Shown here one piece after another: positions 1 through 10,425 of a DNA stretch of 64,000 bases. The notes under the pieces were generated by a model, which was given only the letters and a program-made list of their open reading frames with translations, made no database searches and was not told the DNA's origin. The translations under genes were made by a program, and so were the position numbers. Location: the NCBI GenBank assembly GCA_022457065.1, contig JAJGBQ010000008.1:806001-870000 (forward strand). The letters run 5' to 3'. Source of the DNA: Curvularia sp. ZM96. Taxonomy: Eukaryota > Ascomycota > Dothideomycetes > Pleosporales > Pleosporaceae. Positions within the stretch are counted from its first letter, which is position 1. Each line of letters starts with the position of its first letter.

Positions 1-1588
1 GCTATGGGACGCTTTTCTTAGTCCAGTTCTAGAGACGCTTGCAAAGGGCGGGTGACAACGAAGACGGCTGCTCTCGCTAAACATAAGAGCACAAACTTTG
101 TTGACAGGTCCAAGCTCCACTACTTCGTAAAGAGTACCCAAGTCCAGCAAACCCAGATCTGAGTACATCATTTATCGCCTGGTAATATCAAGCTTCTCAC
201 ATCAGCTTTTGGCTAGATCCTGCACAACATCCATTTGAAACGGGTCGGCGCAGAGCTGAAGATTATGCTTCTACCTAGGACTGTCGTTGCCCACTTGTCA
301 TTCACACTGGGGCAAGATATCGGAGGGACACATCTGGTCTTGCACTTTTTTGATTATCACAACGATGGCAAGGCTGATAATAACCATCCGAAAGGCTGAG
401 AAACAGCAGAAAAACAAGGAAGAGACTCAAAAATCTCTACAACGATCTCGAAGACACAAGAGGGCAGATCCAAACCCTTCCAAAAGTCTACAGGCAACAC
501 GGAGGAGTGTAATGATCGCGTTGGGGTGGGTGCTGTTGAGTCGCAACCTGCACCGCCAGCTCCACCAAAGACGAGACGAATACGATCAATAATAGCACCA
601 AGAAATATTCTGAATAGTGCCAAAGCTTCACAAGCATGTACATAGTACAGAATCAGGTTATCGCAATATTATCACGATTTGCATCGAGATCACAGCGGCA
701 TGTTGTCTGACGTTATAAAGTTGAGGGATCGTCATTGTCGTGTTGAGCAACTGGTCGCTTGGGCTCAGCAGCAACGTGGTTGCCAATATTAGCGGATCTA
801 CATCTTGCGGTCGATTGTTTCACCAGATCATAATACCCCCTTTGTAGCCTGTGTGTTGGGTATTTGGATGAATCGAGCTTTAGGCTAGACAGCCATTGTG
901 AACACAACAAAACGAGATACCGTAATTGTCTTATACATGTCTCAGCCGTCTTGAGCTAACCGATTTATGGATTAACCCAGCGTTACATGGATTCCTTCTC
1001 CATACTAATTAAATAGAAGTTCGGCACGACTTAGTTAAGTGCACGTGCATGTTAGTCCCGCTGTTGCCTAATCTCAGCCTCAGCCTCGCTATCTCTTGCA
1101 CTTGAACATCAAACTATTCGCAAAATCCTTCATTCTGTCCATCATGTCTGGATCGGATTTGAGTCCGAGACAGATAGGGTTAATAACGGTCTGCGACCCT
1201 AGTGAGAGACGCAACCTGACACGGCCTCATGCACCTGTCTCTCCCCAAATAGGTATGTCAGGAAGGCTATAACCACGCTCAGATATCGAATAATTGAAAC
1301 TGATTAACCTTGCTCGTGCTACACAAGGCCCTCTAGCATGCCCGATTACTCAACACAGCAAAAGGGATGGGTGTACATGCGACGCCCGGCATAAATCTGA
1401 CATAAGGATGCAAGCCGGTCGCCACATGAAGAGCGGAATTTGCCCCTCCCCCAGATCTGCTTCCTCGCTGTCTGATGGAATTTATCCATGGGAGGGAAAA
1501 CGGAAAAAGGACGCAAGTCGTAAGCCTCACTCTGAAATTCTACACACCAAGCTGCTCCTGACCTGAGTTGTGAGAAGAAGTCTCAGAT
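1..1588. other. Gene-poor 5' flank
   Basis: No convincing gene. A short reading frame starts at ATG 1144 (MSGSDLSPRQ...) and runs to a possible donor GTATGT near 1254. It has a plausible start context but no recognisable continuation, so it may be the 5' stub of a lost gene. The other open frames here are short and low in information. Confidence 0.4.
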
Positions 1589-3316
1589 ATGCTTTATATC
1601 CCCTCCAAACCAGCCTCTCCCCGCACAACCTATAGATACAGGCACCTGAGTTCCCCGAGGACGATTCGATTGCTGGTGATCCATCCAAGCCAAGAGAGTA
1701 CTTCAAGATTGTCCTGTCATCTTAAAGTCGTTTCCCTGGACTCTACGCCTCCCTATGAAGCATTGTCTTATACATGGTGTAAGCAAGACAGTGGTTACTT
1801 ACAGTGTGATGGAAAGAGCCTCCGTATAAGGCAAAATTTGAGAGAGGCCCTTACACGCCTCCGTAGCACTGTCGTCCAGCGAGTCATATGGACCGATGCT
1901 ATTTGCATAGACCAGCATAACCAAGAAGAAAAGGCGAGTCAGATAGAACTCATGCAAGAAATTTATAGTAAGGCGACGCGCGTTTTCGTTTGGCTGGGAG
2001 AGGACGTGGACCGTAAGGCTGAGCAAGCGTTCGATCGGATCGGCAGGATTTCTCAGCACAAAAATAACATCCCTTCTCCCGAAGACTCTTGGTGGGACCC
2101 GGTAGCTGCATTCTATAGATGTGCATGGTTTTCGCGTCTCTGGGTCTTCCAGGAGATAACTATGGCAACCTCTGCTGACCTCCACTGGGGAGCCTTTAGT
2201 ATCTCCTGGAGAACAGTCGGCTCTGCTTCTACCCAGATAAGGACACGATATTATCAAGCAATCCTGCATCACTCTATGTTGAACGTGTATAACGCCTTTC
2301 TGTTCTGGAAGTTGTCGAAGATCAGTGGCTATTCCTATCAGCACGAGTCCTTACTCTATATGCTACAAGTCACCCGGCGTCTCCGTTGCACTTTCCAGAG
2401 AGATCGCATTTACGCGCTCTCAGCTTTCGCGACCGTGCATACGAGTCTAAACAAATTTCCAAAGTCCAAAGAACGCACGCAGTTGGCATATCGAAAATGC
2501 GCCCAGCAATTAATTGAGAAGATGCACACACTCGACCTACTGTCAGCCGTTCAGCATGAATCCGTTGTCCGGGCATGGAGCTGGGTTCCGAGATGGAACA
2601 TTTGCACCGCTCATACTCTGGCACCGCTTGGATCTGGCCTCGAGACGTACAATGCTTCCCGACACCTTCCCCCTCTTTCAATTCAGTGGACAGGAAATTG
2701 GGGACAATTTTTGCATGTCGAAGGCATCCAGTTTGATGTTATTACTGAGGTGGGAAAAGCGATGATTGAGCCCGAGAATCTGAACGAACTACAGGCAATG
2801 TTGGTGGATGTGTTGTCTCGATTGTTCACCAAAGCCTCTCCCTACCCAACCGGCGAGTCCCTAAGGAAAGTTGCCTGCTTTACTTTGACAGCAGGTAAAG
2901 GTGGTTATGGGATGATGGTCGAAAATGTGCGACAACATCTAGCCAACTTTGATGCATTCTGTGCCCACAGAGCCCGTTTCACGAACCGTTACTTGTCTCG
3001 ATCGCCTTCTGGCATATTTAGCGATGCTGATTGCTTCCTTTTGGCGGCTCGATTCGCTTGCGTTGGCAGGAGGCTTTTTCACAGTTCGAGAGGATATGTA
3101 GGTATCGGACCTACCCTGTTGCAAGCTGGCGATATAATATGTGTTCTCTCTGGCGGAGCGACGCCCTTCATATTACGGCAAGACCAGCGTTCGAACCCTT
3201 CAAAAAGAAGATTTCAGCTTATCGGAGAGACTTATGTTCACGGGATCATGCATGGTGAGGTTACCGGCCAATGTACAAATGGTAGACGGACAAATGTCGC
3301 CTTCAATATAGTCTAA
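1589..3316 (+). CDS. HET-domain (heterokaryon incompatibility) protein
   Basis: This is an uninterrupted 575-residue frame starting at ATG 1589. The HET domain (PF06985) is clear. The hallmark YEALSYTW lies at residues 57-64, followed by WTDAICIDQHN and then QEIYSKATRVFVWLGE at about residues 100-150. The C-terminal region contains YVHGIMHGE, similar to the end of many fungal HET proteins. HET proteins trigger incompatibility or cell-death responses after non-self recognition, usually in the cytoplasm. The protein is a stand-alone HET type with no NACHT or TPR domains. No intron is needed. Its stop codon is followed without a gap by a degenerate fragment of an unrelated gene in the same reading frame, so the 3' flank is probably a rearrangement junction. 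The gene itself looks intact. Confidence 0.93.
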   Translation: MLYIPSKPASPRTTYRYRHLSSPRTIRLLVIHPSQESTSRLSCHLKVVSLDSTPPYEALSYTWCKQDSGYLQCDGKSLRIRQNLREALTRLRSTVVQRVIWTDAICIDQHNQEEKASQIELMQEIYSKATRVFVWLGEDVDRKAEQAFDRIGRISQHKNNIPSPEDSWWDPVAAFYRCAWFSRLWVFQEITMATSADLHWGAFSISWRTVGSASTQIRTRYYQAILHHSMLNVYNAFLFWKLSKISGYSYQHESLLYMLQVTRRLRCTFQRDRIYALSAFATVHTSLNKFPKSKERTQLAYRKCAQQLIEKMHTLDLLSAVQHESVVRAWSWVPRWNICTAHTLAPLGSGLETYNASRHLPPLSIQWTGNWGQFLHVEGIQFDVITEVGKAMIEPENLNELQAMLVDVLSRLFTKASPYPTGESLRKVACFTLTAGKGGYGMMVENVRQHLANFDAFCAHRARFTNRYLSRSPSGIFSDADCFLLAARFACVGRRLFHSSRGYVGIGPTLLQAGDIICVLSGGATPFILRQDQRSNPSKRRFQLIGETYVHGIMHGEVTGQCTNGRRTNVAFNIV

Positions 3317-4714
3317 GTGTCAGACATCCGCCTTCGGCAGCTTGCCACTACTCAATCAGTTTGCTTCTTTGCGTTTCCAGAAACTCATCAGTCCATCCTT
3401 GACGTTTGTGAAATGAACGAAGATGACGAAGTCAACTCTTCTCATGTCGTTCGTTGGTTGTTGAGACAGACGTGCCGTACGAATGAGCAGCTTCAAAACC
3501 TATATGTCTCCCAGGGTACTGACTTTTGTAATCGCATAAATGCAGAATGGGAGAACGCAGCTTTCCTCTCCGATGTTCAAGACAGGATTGCATATGTTGA
3601 GGTGCTCCAGCACCCTGAGCAGCAAACACTTGAGCAGTTATACGGAAGCCGCACGGAAGATACCTATGATCTATCCTCTCCCACGACTAGATTTCCGCAG
3701 CTCGAACGCTTCAACAACAAGCTTAACAACTTGCGTTTAGGCACGTTGAACAACGCAAGTATGCTCCATTCCTCTGCGCTCGAGGAGGTGGAACAGCAAC
3801 GTGAGGTGGAAATTCCAAGTTGAAGAAGTGCGTGAGGTGCAGAAAGCCTTACATTACGAAGCCCATGCTTTCCCCGAAATTCATCTTGCCATCTCTAGCT
3901 TTGTGAGTACTGGTCATTTGTGTGGAGACGTGGGATACGAACACATGTTTGATGCAGTTTCACACACGTCTATCAGCAAGAGGTTTGGCATTGTAAGAAC
4001 GGAATCCTGCTTGTTTGTTTCGGTGGAGTTCATGAAGACGATCAAGACGGATAGACGCGGTTTGATTGATACCTTTCTGGTGAGTTCGTCATATTTCGCG
4101 TCTGGCTGTTAGACTGATTATCTCACCAGCGCCCGGTTGAATGGATTCTTTACAATCCCATCACCTTCGACGCACTCATCATCATCGCCAAGGAAGCAGA
4201 GATCGTGATTCCCCAAGTTCACACTCAAACACTGCCCCCCAAAGTACATCTCCTCACGTACTCAGCACCAGCCACCAAGAAGATGCTACAATTCAGCGAC
4301 CTGCGATACCACTCTGTGCCGGCACTTGAAAGCAGACATATCATTCCGCAAAGCCTTACCATTGAGCTTGGTATCTTCGCAGGTCGGCTGTAGATGGGGT
4401 ACAATGAGTGTGTTTCTCTAATGAAGTACATCGATGACGCCAGCATGAATGGGCGATCTAATACAACGACCGAAACAATCAGCTTTATCCTGGAGTGGAT
4501 TTCTCTTCGTCGCAGAAGTCAGGACATTATGCACACCCCGCTTGGCTACGTGTGCCAGGGTCGTCCGCTGGGTGTAGAGCATGCATTCTTCGTGACCAGC
4601 CGTCCTGTTGATGTTGGCGTGGTCAATTCATACCGCACTAACAGAGCTGTCACTGAGGCACAAGAAGATGAAGATGATGAGGACGAGAAGCAGTATGACT
4701 TGGAAGAGAGCTAG
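3317..4714 (+). pseudogene. Broken 3' end of a DUF3638/DUF3645-type large protein
   Basis: Only the C-terminal third or less of a very large fungal protein remains. From 3317 the frame reads RLRQLATTQSVCFFAFPETHQ and continues as a recognisable tail of the DUF3638/DUF3645 family (normally about 3000 residues). Near 3800 the frame shifts (after EEVEQQREVE) and continues as FQVEEVREVQKALHYEAHAF. A normal intron (donor GTGAGT at 4081, acceptor CAG at about 4129) leads to RPVEWILYNPITFD. A TAG at 4391 interrupts FAGRL and MGYNECVSLMKYI, probably a mutated tyrosine codon. The acidic C-terminus ends at 4714. At least one frameshift, one nonsense mutation and the missing 5' end make it a pseudogene. 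The family assignment is from recall of conserved tail motifs. Confidence 0.75.
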
Positions 4715-5305
4715 CCTCATGTTGATTCGAGCTAAACCTACTTCTATTGTATTCGATGGAGAGCTACTAGCTATCTACTTGAGCGCTTAGACCTGATGCA
4801 GGTTGAAGAGACGTGCTCTCCCGTCGGTCCGAACGTCGTTCGAACAGGCATACCGATGATGTCTAAGCACGGCTGAGATGGGCAGAATCTGGATATCAGG
4901 CCATATGCCTGGATTCTGTGGCCACATGCTGAGATCCCAACGGGGCGTTCTACCAAAGGGTGTGCAGCCTGTTACAGTCCTAAGCAGTTTAGTGTGAATT
5001 GATCCTACAGTGAATAGTCTCATACCAGATAATTTCCATTTGGCTTTACTTCCATCCCGAGTGGTTTCGTTCCATCCCAAGTGGTTTCGTTCCAGATATG
5101 ATTTGAAGTGTTGTCATTGCCTCATCTCCACTTTCCGTTCAAGGAAGGTCTCCAAGCTTGTGCAATTTCGCTTGCCAGACATTTCAGTACTAAACTAATA
5201 AACAATATGTGCCTTGTATTTCGATGTTTTCTAAATATCAGTCAAAGCAGAGACGGAACGATCTCAACATCCATACTACTACACTACTCTCTTACTTCAT
5301 TGAAC
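4715..5305. other. Intergenic
   Basis: No gene recognised. It contains the short tandem duplication at 5051-5090 and AT-rich promoter-like DNA before the next gene. Confidence 0.5.
5051..5090. repeat. 20-bp tandem duplication
   Basis: Two adjacent 20-bp units (TCCATCCCGAGTGGTTTCGT and a copy with one G-to-A change) lie about 215 bp upstream of the next gene's start. Confidence 0.85.
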
Positions 5306-5993
5306 ATGACGCCCCCGTTCGTCCCTGAGGATGAGGAACTGCTGATCGCCATCAGGAACACCATCAAGAATCATCGCAAAGGCACCTGGGAAAATACCAC
5401 AAAGCTATACAACATTCACGTGCCATCACGTGTTCAGCGAACGCAAGACAGCCTGCAGAACAGGTACAAGATCATGAATGTAGAGCAGGCTCAGCGTAGA
5501 GCTCAGGGTAATTGTAAAAGCGTTCTTGAGGACAAAGTTCTACGGACGTTCCATAAAATGCTCAATATGAGTATGTACGCCGCTGAGTATCCAGATCCAG
5601 CCATATGGAAGAGCTCTGGCACACGAGCTCGAACCCAAACAGCAGTCGCCCGATTAAAGAACGGCCGGGATGGGCGCAATACCTCGATACGATCCGCCGA
5701 GCCACGCCAAACGCGATCCAAGGTAAACACATGCTTCACTCACCCCAACAACACTTTCATTGAGATTTGTTCAGGGCCAATCGTCATCGAAGGACAGCCA
5801 TATCAACTACCAGCCAAGGGTAAGGATGCCAATGGTTTCACAAACGGTTTCGCGCCCATTTGGAAGCGCTAATCTCCCAAATGTTGAGGTCGACGATTTC
5901 GCTTGTTTGACTTCCGAGATTCTCCTGCGACTCGATATGCTAGATCAAGGGTTGAGGCGACAGTATTCGCGAATGAAAGAGAAGAGATGGTAA
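5306..5993 (+). CDS. Small Myb/SANT-like hypothetical protein, two exons
   Basis: Proposed start is ATG 5306 (MTPPFVPEDEELLIAIRN), just before the conserved-looking part. An earlier in-frame extension is AT-rich and not protein-like. Exon 1 is 5306-5722. The intron is 5723-5774 (GTAAAC...TTCAG, 52 nt). Exon 2 is 5775-5993, giving 211 residues. Residues 5-60 (EDEELLIAIRN...GTWENTTKLYN...RTQDSLQNRYKIM) have the spacing of a Myb/SANT-like helix bundle with tryptophan and basic residues, which suggests DNA binding. The C-terminal exon has a short helical segment (LTSEILLRLDMLDQGLRRQY). Without splicing the frame runs through the intron, but the exon 2 frame looks more coding. This would be an orphan family; the function is not known. 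Confidence 0.5.
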
Positions 5994-7005
5994 CCAAGTG
6001 TTACTGAGGGGTCTTTGGAAAAGTGGTAAGCCCATATTAGGGCGTACCAGTTTAGAGCTTAGTCGTGAACCTAGCTATCAGCTGACTATGGTCTAAATTC
6101 CCATTTTTGGCACCAATCAATCACTCTTGAAGCTTGCGACTTGCATTGCTCTTCACATTAAGACGCTCCTGTGATCCTTTAGGCACAAATTAGCTGGCGT
6201 ACATGACCTAATGCTCTGAATCCTGCAGTTACCTCATTGGCCGGGGTCTACCTCGCCCTATCTTGCGCTTCACATCTAGCGCCTCAGCTCGTGCAGAAGT
6301 GTAGCCAGTCCTTTCACGCATCTTTCCAAGAGTCATCTGTTAGCTCAGCAACTGCTTAGATCATGCGTTCGCTCTATTCGGGTGCTCGGACTTGATGTGC
6401 TAAATGAACGAGGTTTCGATCTCTGAAGAGCTCCAACCACCCTGTCCACTTGAACCACTTTGGCTTGTCGGCGGTGTGACGTGTTTTAGCATACCGCTAA
6501 ATTGCCACAGTTAGGGCTTGCTTTAGTTAGACCTGGATGGGAGATGAATAAACCCATCGCTGAACGGTTTGCTGCCTGTCGAAGCAGAACACCTCGCATT
6601 GGCATTCTCATCTCTCCGAAATCTGAGTTCTTGGTGAAGTACTCTAGAGTATAGGAGAGTAAACACGATACGCGTACGCGTGTAGATGCGCACGTGCGTG
6701 TAAGATAGGGAAAGGGGTTAGGTAGACGTTAGATTAAGGAAAGTTGTGAAGTAGCGAGATGAATTTGCAGGGGTAGGTAAAACGCGCTATCAGACCGTAG
6801 TTCCCAAAGGGGCCGTAATCCCACTGGCATATTGTGTAGGCTACGTACTTTAGGCTGCTTATCGTCCACCCATGTAACAAGACCATCTTTCCCCTCTTTC
6901 ACCTTCGCCACCCTTTTGCGGCGTTGCGTGTCTGACGGGCGTCCTGCTTTTGATCTGCTTTCCCATCTGTGGACCTGCTTGCAATAGTCCTGGATCCGAT
7001 CAATG
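5994..7005. other. Intergenic with decayed repeat
   Basis: No confident gene. Positions 6660-6800 belong to dispersed repeat family B. A minus-strand frame over 6729-7040 overlaps that repeat and the 3' end of the next gene and is not accepted as a gene. Confidence 0.5.
6660..6800 (+). repeat. Dispersed repeat family B, copy 1
   Basis: This matches 59445-59590. Shared blocks include GCACGTGCGTGTAAGA (6691) versus CACACGTGTATGTAAGA, AGTAGCGAGATGAATTTGCA versus GGTAGCGAGATCAATCTGCA, GGTAAAACGCG, and TTCCCAAAGGG. The similarity is diverged but colinear over about 140 bp. Confidence 0.7.
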
Positions 7006-7971
7006 CTACGGTTGATGTACCCGCAATGATGGAAACACAATCCATCCTGATATTGGCGACTTCGTCGGCAGTGTTAATAAAGACGACAAAGTTCTTCTCC
7101 CCCCCAGAACTTGTCGAATAGCTGTGCTGTAGTATACATCATAATCCTCTTTCCTACCCCGCCACACCATTGAATCTGGGTCGAATAAGATGCGTTGCTC
7201 CCATGGCTTTCTTTCCTCCTGATAAGCAGAGTCTTGAAGCTTACTAAGGGTAAGTATTTCCAGATGAACAGACTGCCGAATTGCATGCAGAGTCGACTCC
7301 CAATCTTTCGTTATTGTTACCTGCGAAAGAGACAGAATGCGTAGAGTGCTCCCGTGAGTCGATAAAAATCGAAGCAACGTTTCCGTGTCCACACACATTT
7401 CAAGAGCGATTTGCGTAATTGTTGGCCATGGTGTCATTTCCGTGAGGGAAGTAAGCAATTTAGTAGCATTTCCTCCATCATTCACAAATTTTATCCTCCC
7501 CTTTTGAAGGTTCTTGGCATGGCAGATGAAGCGGAGAAGGCAAGCTCCTGCAGCATGTGCGCTGGACGCAGAAAGTTCTTCGGAGACAGAGCAATCGAGT
7601 TCCGTAAGATTTTTGAATGTTAGTGCCATGATGGATAGTTGCATAAGATAAGGCGAAAGTTGTATCTCTCTTCTCTCTAGGTCATCTTGTATCCATTGAT
7701 CTGCTTCAGCCTCGTCCAAGAATTCCGCTCGGCAGAGCCTAATGGTATCATGTTTGGCATCGGTCCACAGGTGATGTAGACGTGCCGGAGTCCAGAAAGC
7801 TATACCACTCGCATGAAACTTCAGTGCATGAAATTTCGGTAGTGACGGCCTCGCCCAACCAAGACCTCGAAGAGCAATTGATAGTTGAAATGCTTCTATG
7901 TCGTCGTTGCACCTGCTTCCGGTATATGTAGATGGACGAAATCGTAAATTTCGCCATTGATACAGCTTCAT
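7006..7971 (-). CDS. F-box/LRR-like hypothetical protein, probably 5'-truncated
   Basis: A 321-residue frame from ATG 7971. The composition fits the leucine-rich part of fungal F-box-type proteins. It has repeated hydrophobic strand-helix segments such as LTFKNLTELDCSVSE, ITQIALEMCVDTETLLRFL, STLRILSLSQVTI and LEILTLSKLQDSAY, and the last three resemble LRR units about 25-30 residues apart. No N-terminal F-box (LPxE...) is visible; the frame begins directly with MKLYQWRNLRFRPST, so either the 5' end has been lost or it lies in an unrecognised exon. F-box proteins with such repeats recruit substrates to SCF ubiquitin ligases, but that role is uncertain without the F-box. Confidence 0.5.
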   Translation of the reverse strand: MKLYQWRNLRFRPSTYTGSRCNDDIEAFQLSIALRGLGWARPSLPKFHALKFHASGIAFWTPARLHHLWTDAKHDTIRLCRAEFLDEAEADQWIQDDLERREIQLSPYLMQLSIMALTFKNLTELDCSVSEELSASSAHAAGACLLRFICHAKNLQKGRIKFVNDGGNATKLLTSLTEMTPWPTITQIALEMCVDTETLLRFLSTHGSTLRILSLSQVTITKDWESTLHAIRQSVHLEILTLSKLQDSAYQEERKPWEQRILFDPDSMVWRGRKEDYDVYYSTAIRQVLGGRRTLSSLLTLPTKSPISGWIVFPSLRVHQP

Positions 7972-8085
7972 GTCTGAAACCTAGAAGATTAATGAATTTT
8001 GATCCTGTTGAGGACAGATACGTTTAGTTAAGTTAGGGTGGTAAATCAACAACAGTATTGGAATTGGCCGATATTTCCTACAAAG

Positions 8086-9648
8086 TTACCGCGCATGTGA
8101 GCGATACTGAAAAGACCTCCGCTTTGGATCGCCCGCAGTATAACCTTTTCTTGTAACCTTCTTTCCCATTTGCGTCTTCTGATCCAAAAGACTACTTGCT
8201 ATCGCCTTTTCCCACGTCATATTCAAATCTCTCTCTGCCCTCGTATTAATCGCGTTCTTTACCTCTGCCTTCGCCTGCTTAACCAGCCAGTTAAGCTTAC
8301 CTAAGAACTTATCTAGCTTCTCCTCAGCGACCTTGTCGATCTTAACGCCCACCTCCTCTAGCACATCCTCCTTCAGTTGTGCCATATCCAATTTTTCCTC
8401 CGCCACTACTGCGAGGAATTCTTCGTCGGCTGCCTGACGAAGAAGGTTTGCCTCATCCTCCATATTTTGTAAGATTATGCGGTATTTTTCCGTAACTACA
8501 GCGTCGCATTTTGAAAAAAACGAGCCGAGGATCGACTTGAGTAAAGACGCCGTTGTCGAGTGTGCGTTCGGTTCGGTAGGGGATGATAAGGATGGGGAAA
8601 CCAAGTGAGGGCGGTCGATGAATGAAGTGCATATGCTAATGAGAATATCTAGTATTATGCTATAGATGGTTTCCTTTGACGCGGATGACACATTTATGTC
8701 AGTTTCGGCCTTGGGCGCAGACAATTTCTCGTTACAAGAGCGAGAATGTGCTGACACGGAGTGCAAACATGTCGTACGCTGTGATTTACAACTTGTAGAG
8801 GACGGGTGTTTTGGACTGTCGGGCGGTGACGCCGTTGTAGCTATCTCTGTTGGCGTAGCTATCTCTGTTGGCGAACCTGGAGGTATGACAAACACGCGCT
8901 TCTTTAACGGTGATGGACTGCTGCTCGAGACTGCAGAATCATGCGTCAGCTAAAACAACGCACATCTTGCAAGTGTCTAGAAACACTTACCCTGTCGGGG
9001 CCGCTTGTGCACCGGGCCCGTGTACGGAGGAGGCTCCTTTGGCACCACCACGTTCTCCTCTTCGGGGCTGAAGATGGTCCAGTCTCCTAGCCGCCGTCCT
9101 TTTCCTCTTAGGTTGTTCAGGTCAATATCAACCCCCTTTAATCGCTCAGGCTGGCTAACAATCTTCGTGAATAGCTGGACGCGTTTCTCGTCTAGCCATT
9201 TCCAGTCGAACAAAATCTCGATGTGCGTAGATTTGGCCAAGTCAACGAAATCCTGAGAGAAGATTCGACAGCTGGCCACGTTGGGGCAGGCGATTGAGCA
9301 CGGTTCCAGAAGATTTAGTGACAAAACACAAACATTAGTAGGGCCACCTCGTGCGATATAGTTCTCATCTTCGGTTGAGAGAACACACGTTGAGATCTGC
9401 CATTTAGTCGTAGTAGGCCGGAGATTGTTAGCATTATAGATTAGATCGAACTTCTGCTCATCTTTGATACCGTGTATGCGTGTTATGTGTTGGAGTGAGA
9501 AGGTAGCAAATTCGCGTCCGTTTTCAGAATGATGTTTAAATTGAAAAGTGCATCGCAGGAATGGGGCATCTCCAGATGCAGAAGGGATGCATGCCAGCGC
9601 AGGAATGCCTTCTTTCCTCAGGAGATTCTTTCGATCATTCTTTGTCAT
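8086..9648 (-). CDS. Pleosporales orphan protein, two exons (500 aa)
   Basis: The minus-strand gene starts at ATG 9648 (MTKNDRKNLLRKEGIP). Exon 1 is 8991-9648. The intron is 8931-8990 (GTAAGT...CTGCAG, 60 nt, phase 1). Exon 2 is 8086-8930. Splicing fuses two frames into 500 residues. The N-terminal part (residues 1-200) is a globular module ending in FSPEEENVVVPKEPPPYTGP. A proline/serine-rich linker follows, containing a duplicated PTEIAT unit encoded by a tandem 18-bp repeat near 8836-8872. The C-terminal half is helical and charged (EEKLDMAQLKEDVLEEVGVK), probably coiled coil. It resembles, from memory, an expanded family of uncharacterised Pleosporales proteins with a PPPY-containing linker. 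No enzymatic motif is recognised. Confidence 0.65.
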
Positions 9649-10343
9649 ACTGCATTAATCGTATCTGATACATCTACCCAAAGGGCTATCCAACACCACC
9701 AAAAAAAAACTACACTCACAAGGTTGCGCCCCTGCGATAAAACGCGTTGAAGCAAGATGCCCTCCCACCCCAGGCTTTTGTCTAAAGAAGCCCTGACTCG
9801 GCCGATGATATCCTAACGTGACTGGCTGTACACCACACACCTGTCTGGCTGCGAACCACCCCTCGAGTCGCCAACAAGCCAGCACGTGGGCCGAGACCAA
9901 AACGCGCTGTGATTGCGAACGTCCCAAGGCCTTGTGAGATTCGCAAGGATGGTGGACGGGGTGCCAGTCTAGGTTGTGTTGATGGACAACGAAAACAGGC
10001 GATGGGTTGCGAGCGACAGGCGAAGGAAAAGGACAGAAAGCAGGGTTGGGCGAGCCAGCGCGTGGGCCAGGGCCGAAGCGCGCTGTGATCACCGTCCAAG
10101 AACAAACTGCAATGAGCTTTCCGGTCGAAGTTTGGATCGCAGATGACATGTAGATGTAGCGGGGAGCGTGCGACGGTAGGGGCGATGTCGGTAGCAATGG
10201 GTGAGCGTGGTGGTGAGTGATAGGTGATGATAAAGGGGTGGTTGGAGTTAGCATAGCCGCCTGCGCTAGGTACAGTCTTGGCAGCGAACCCACCTCTGTA
10301 GCTAATTTTAGATGCGGTGTACGTAACCAACGCTAGTTAGTTA
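9649..10343. other. Intergenic with internal direct repeat
   Basis: No gene accepted. Two overlapping minus-strand frames lack coding character. A 45-bp imperfect direct repeat is present at 9878-9922 and 10054-10098 (sharing GCGCTGTGA and CGTGGGCC blocks). Confidence 0.5.
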
Positions 10344-10391
10344 ACGTCAAGGATCAGTAAGCTGGGCAGATCAGTAAGCTGGGCACCCCAC
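10344..10391 (+). repeat. Left terminal inverted repeat, element 1
   Basis: Starts ACGTCAAG, then two copies of the 17-bp unit, then CCCCACC. Its inverse is at 12141-12188. Confidence 0.9.
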
Positions 10392-10425
10392 CCAACCTGA
10401 CGCGACACTCGATACAACCACCACA

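Noticed and set aside
9655..10330. Two long minus-strand frames of about 200 residues
   Set aside because: Low-complexity composition, overlapping frames, an internal direct repeat and no recognisable domain; they also run to the edge of the transposon.
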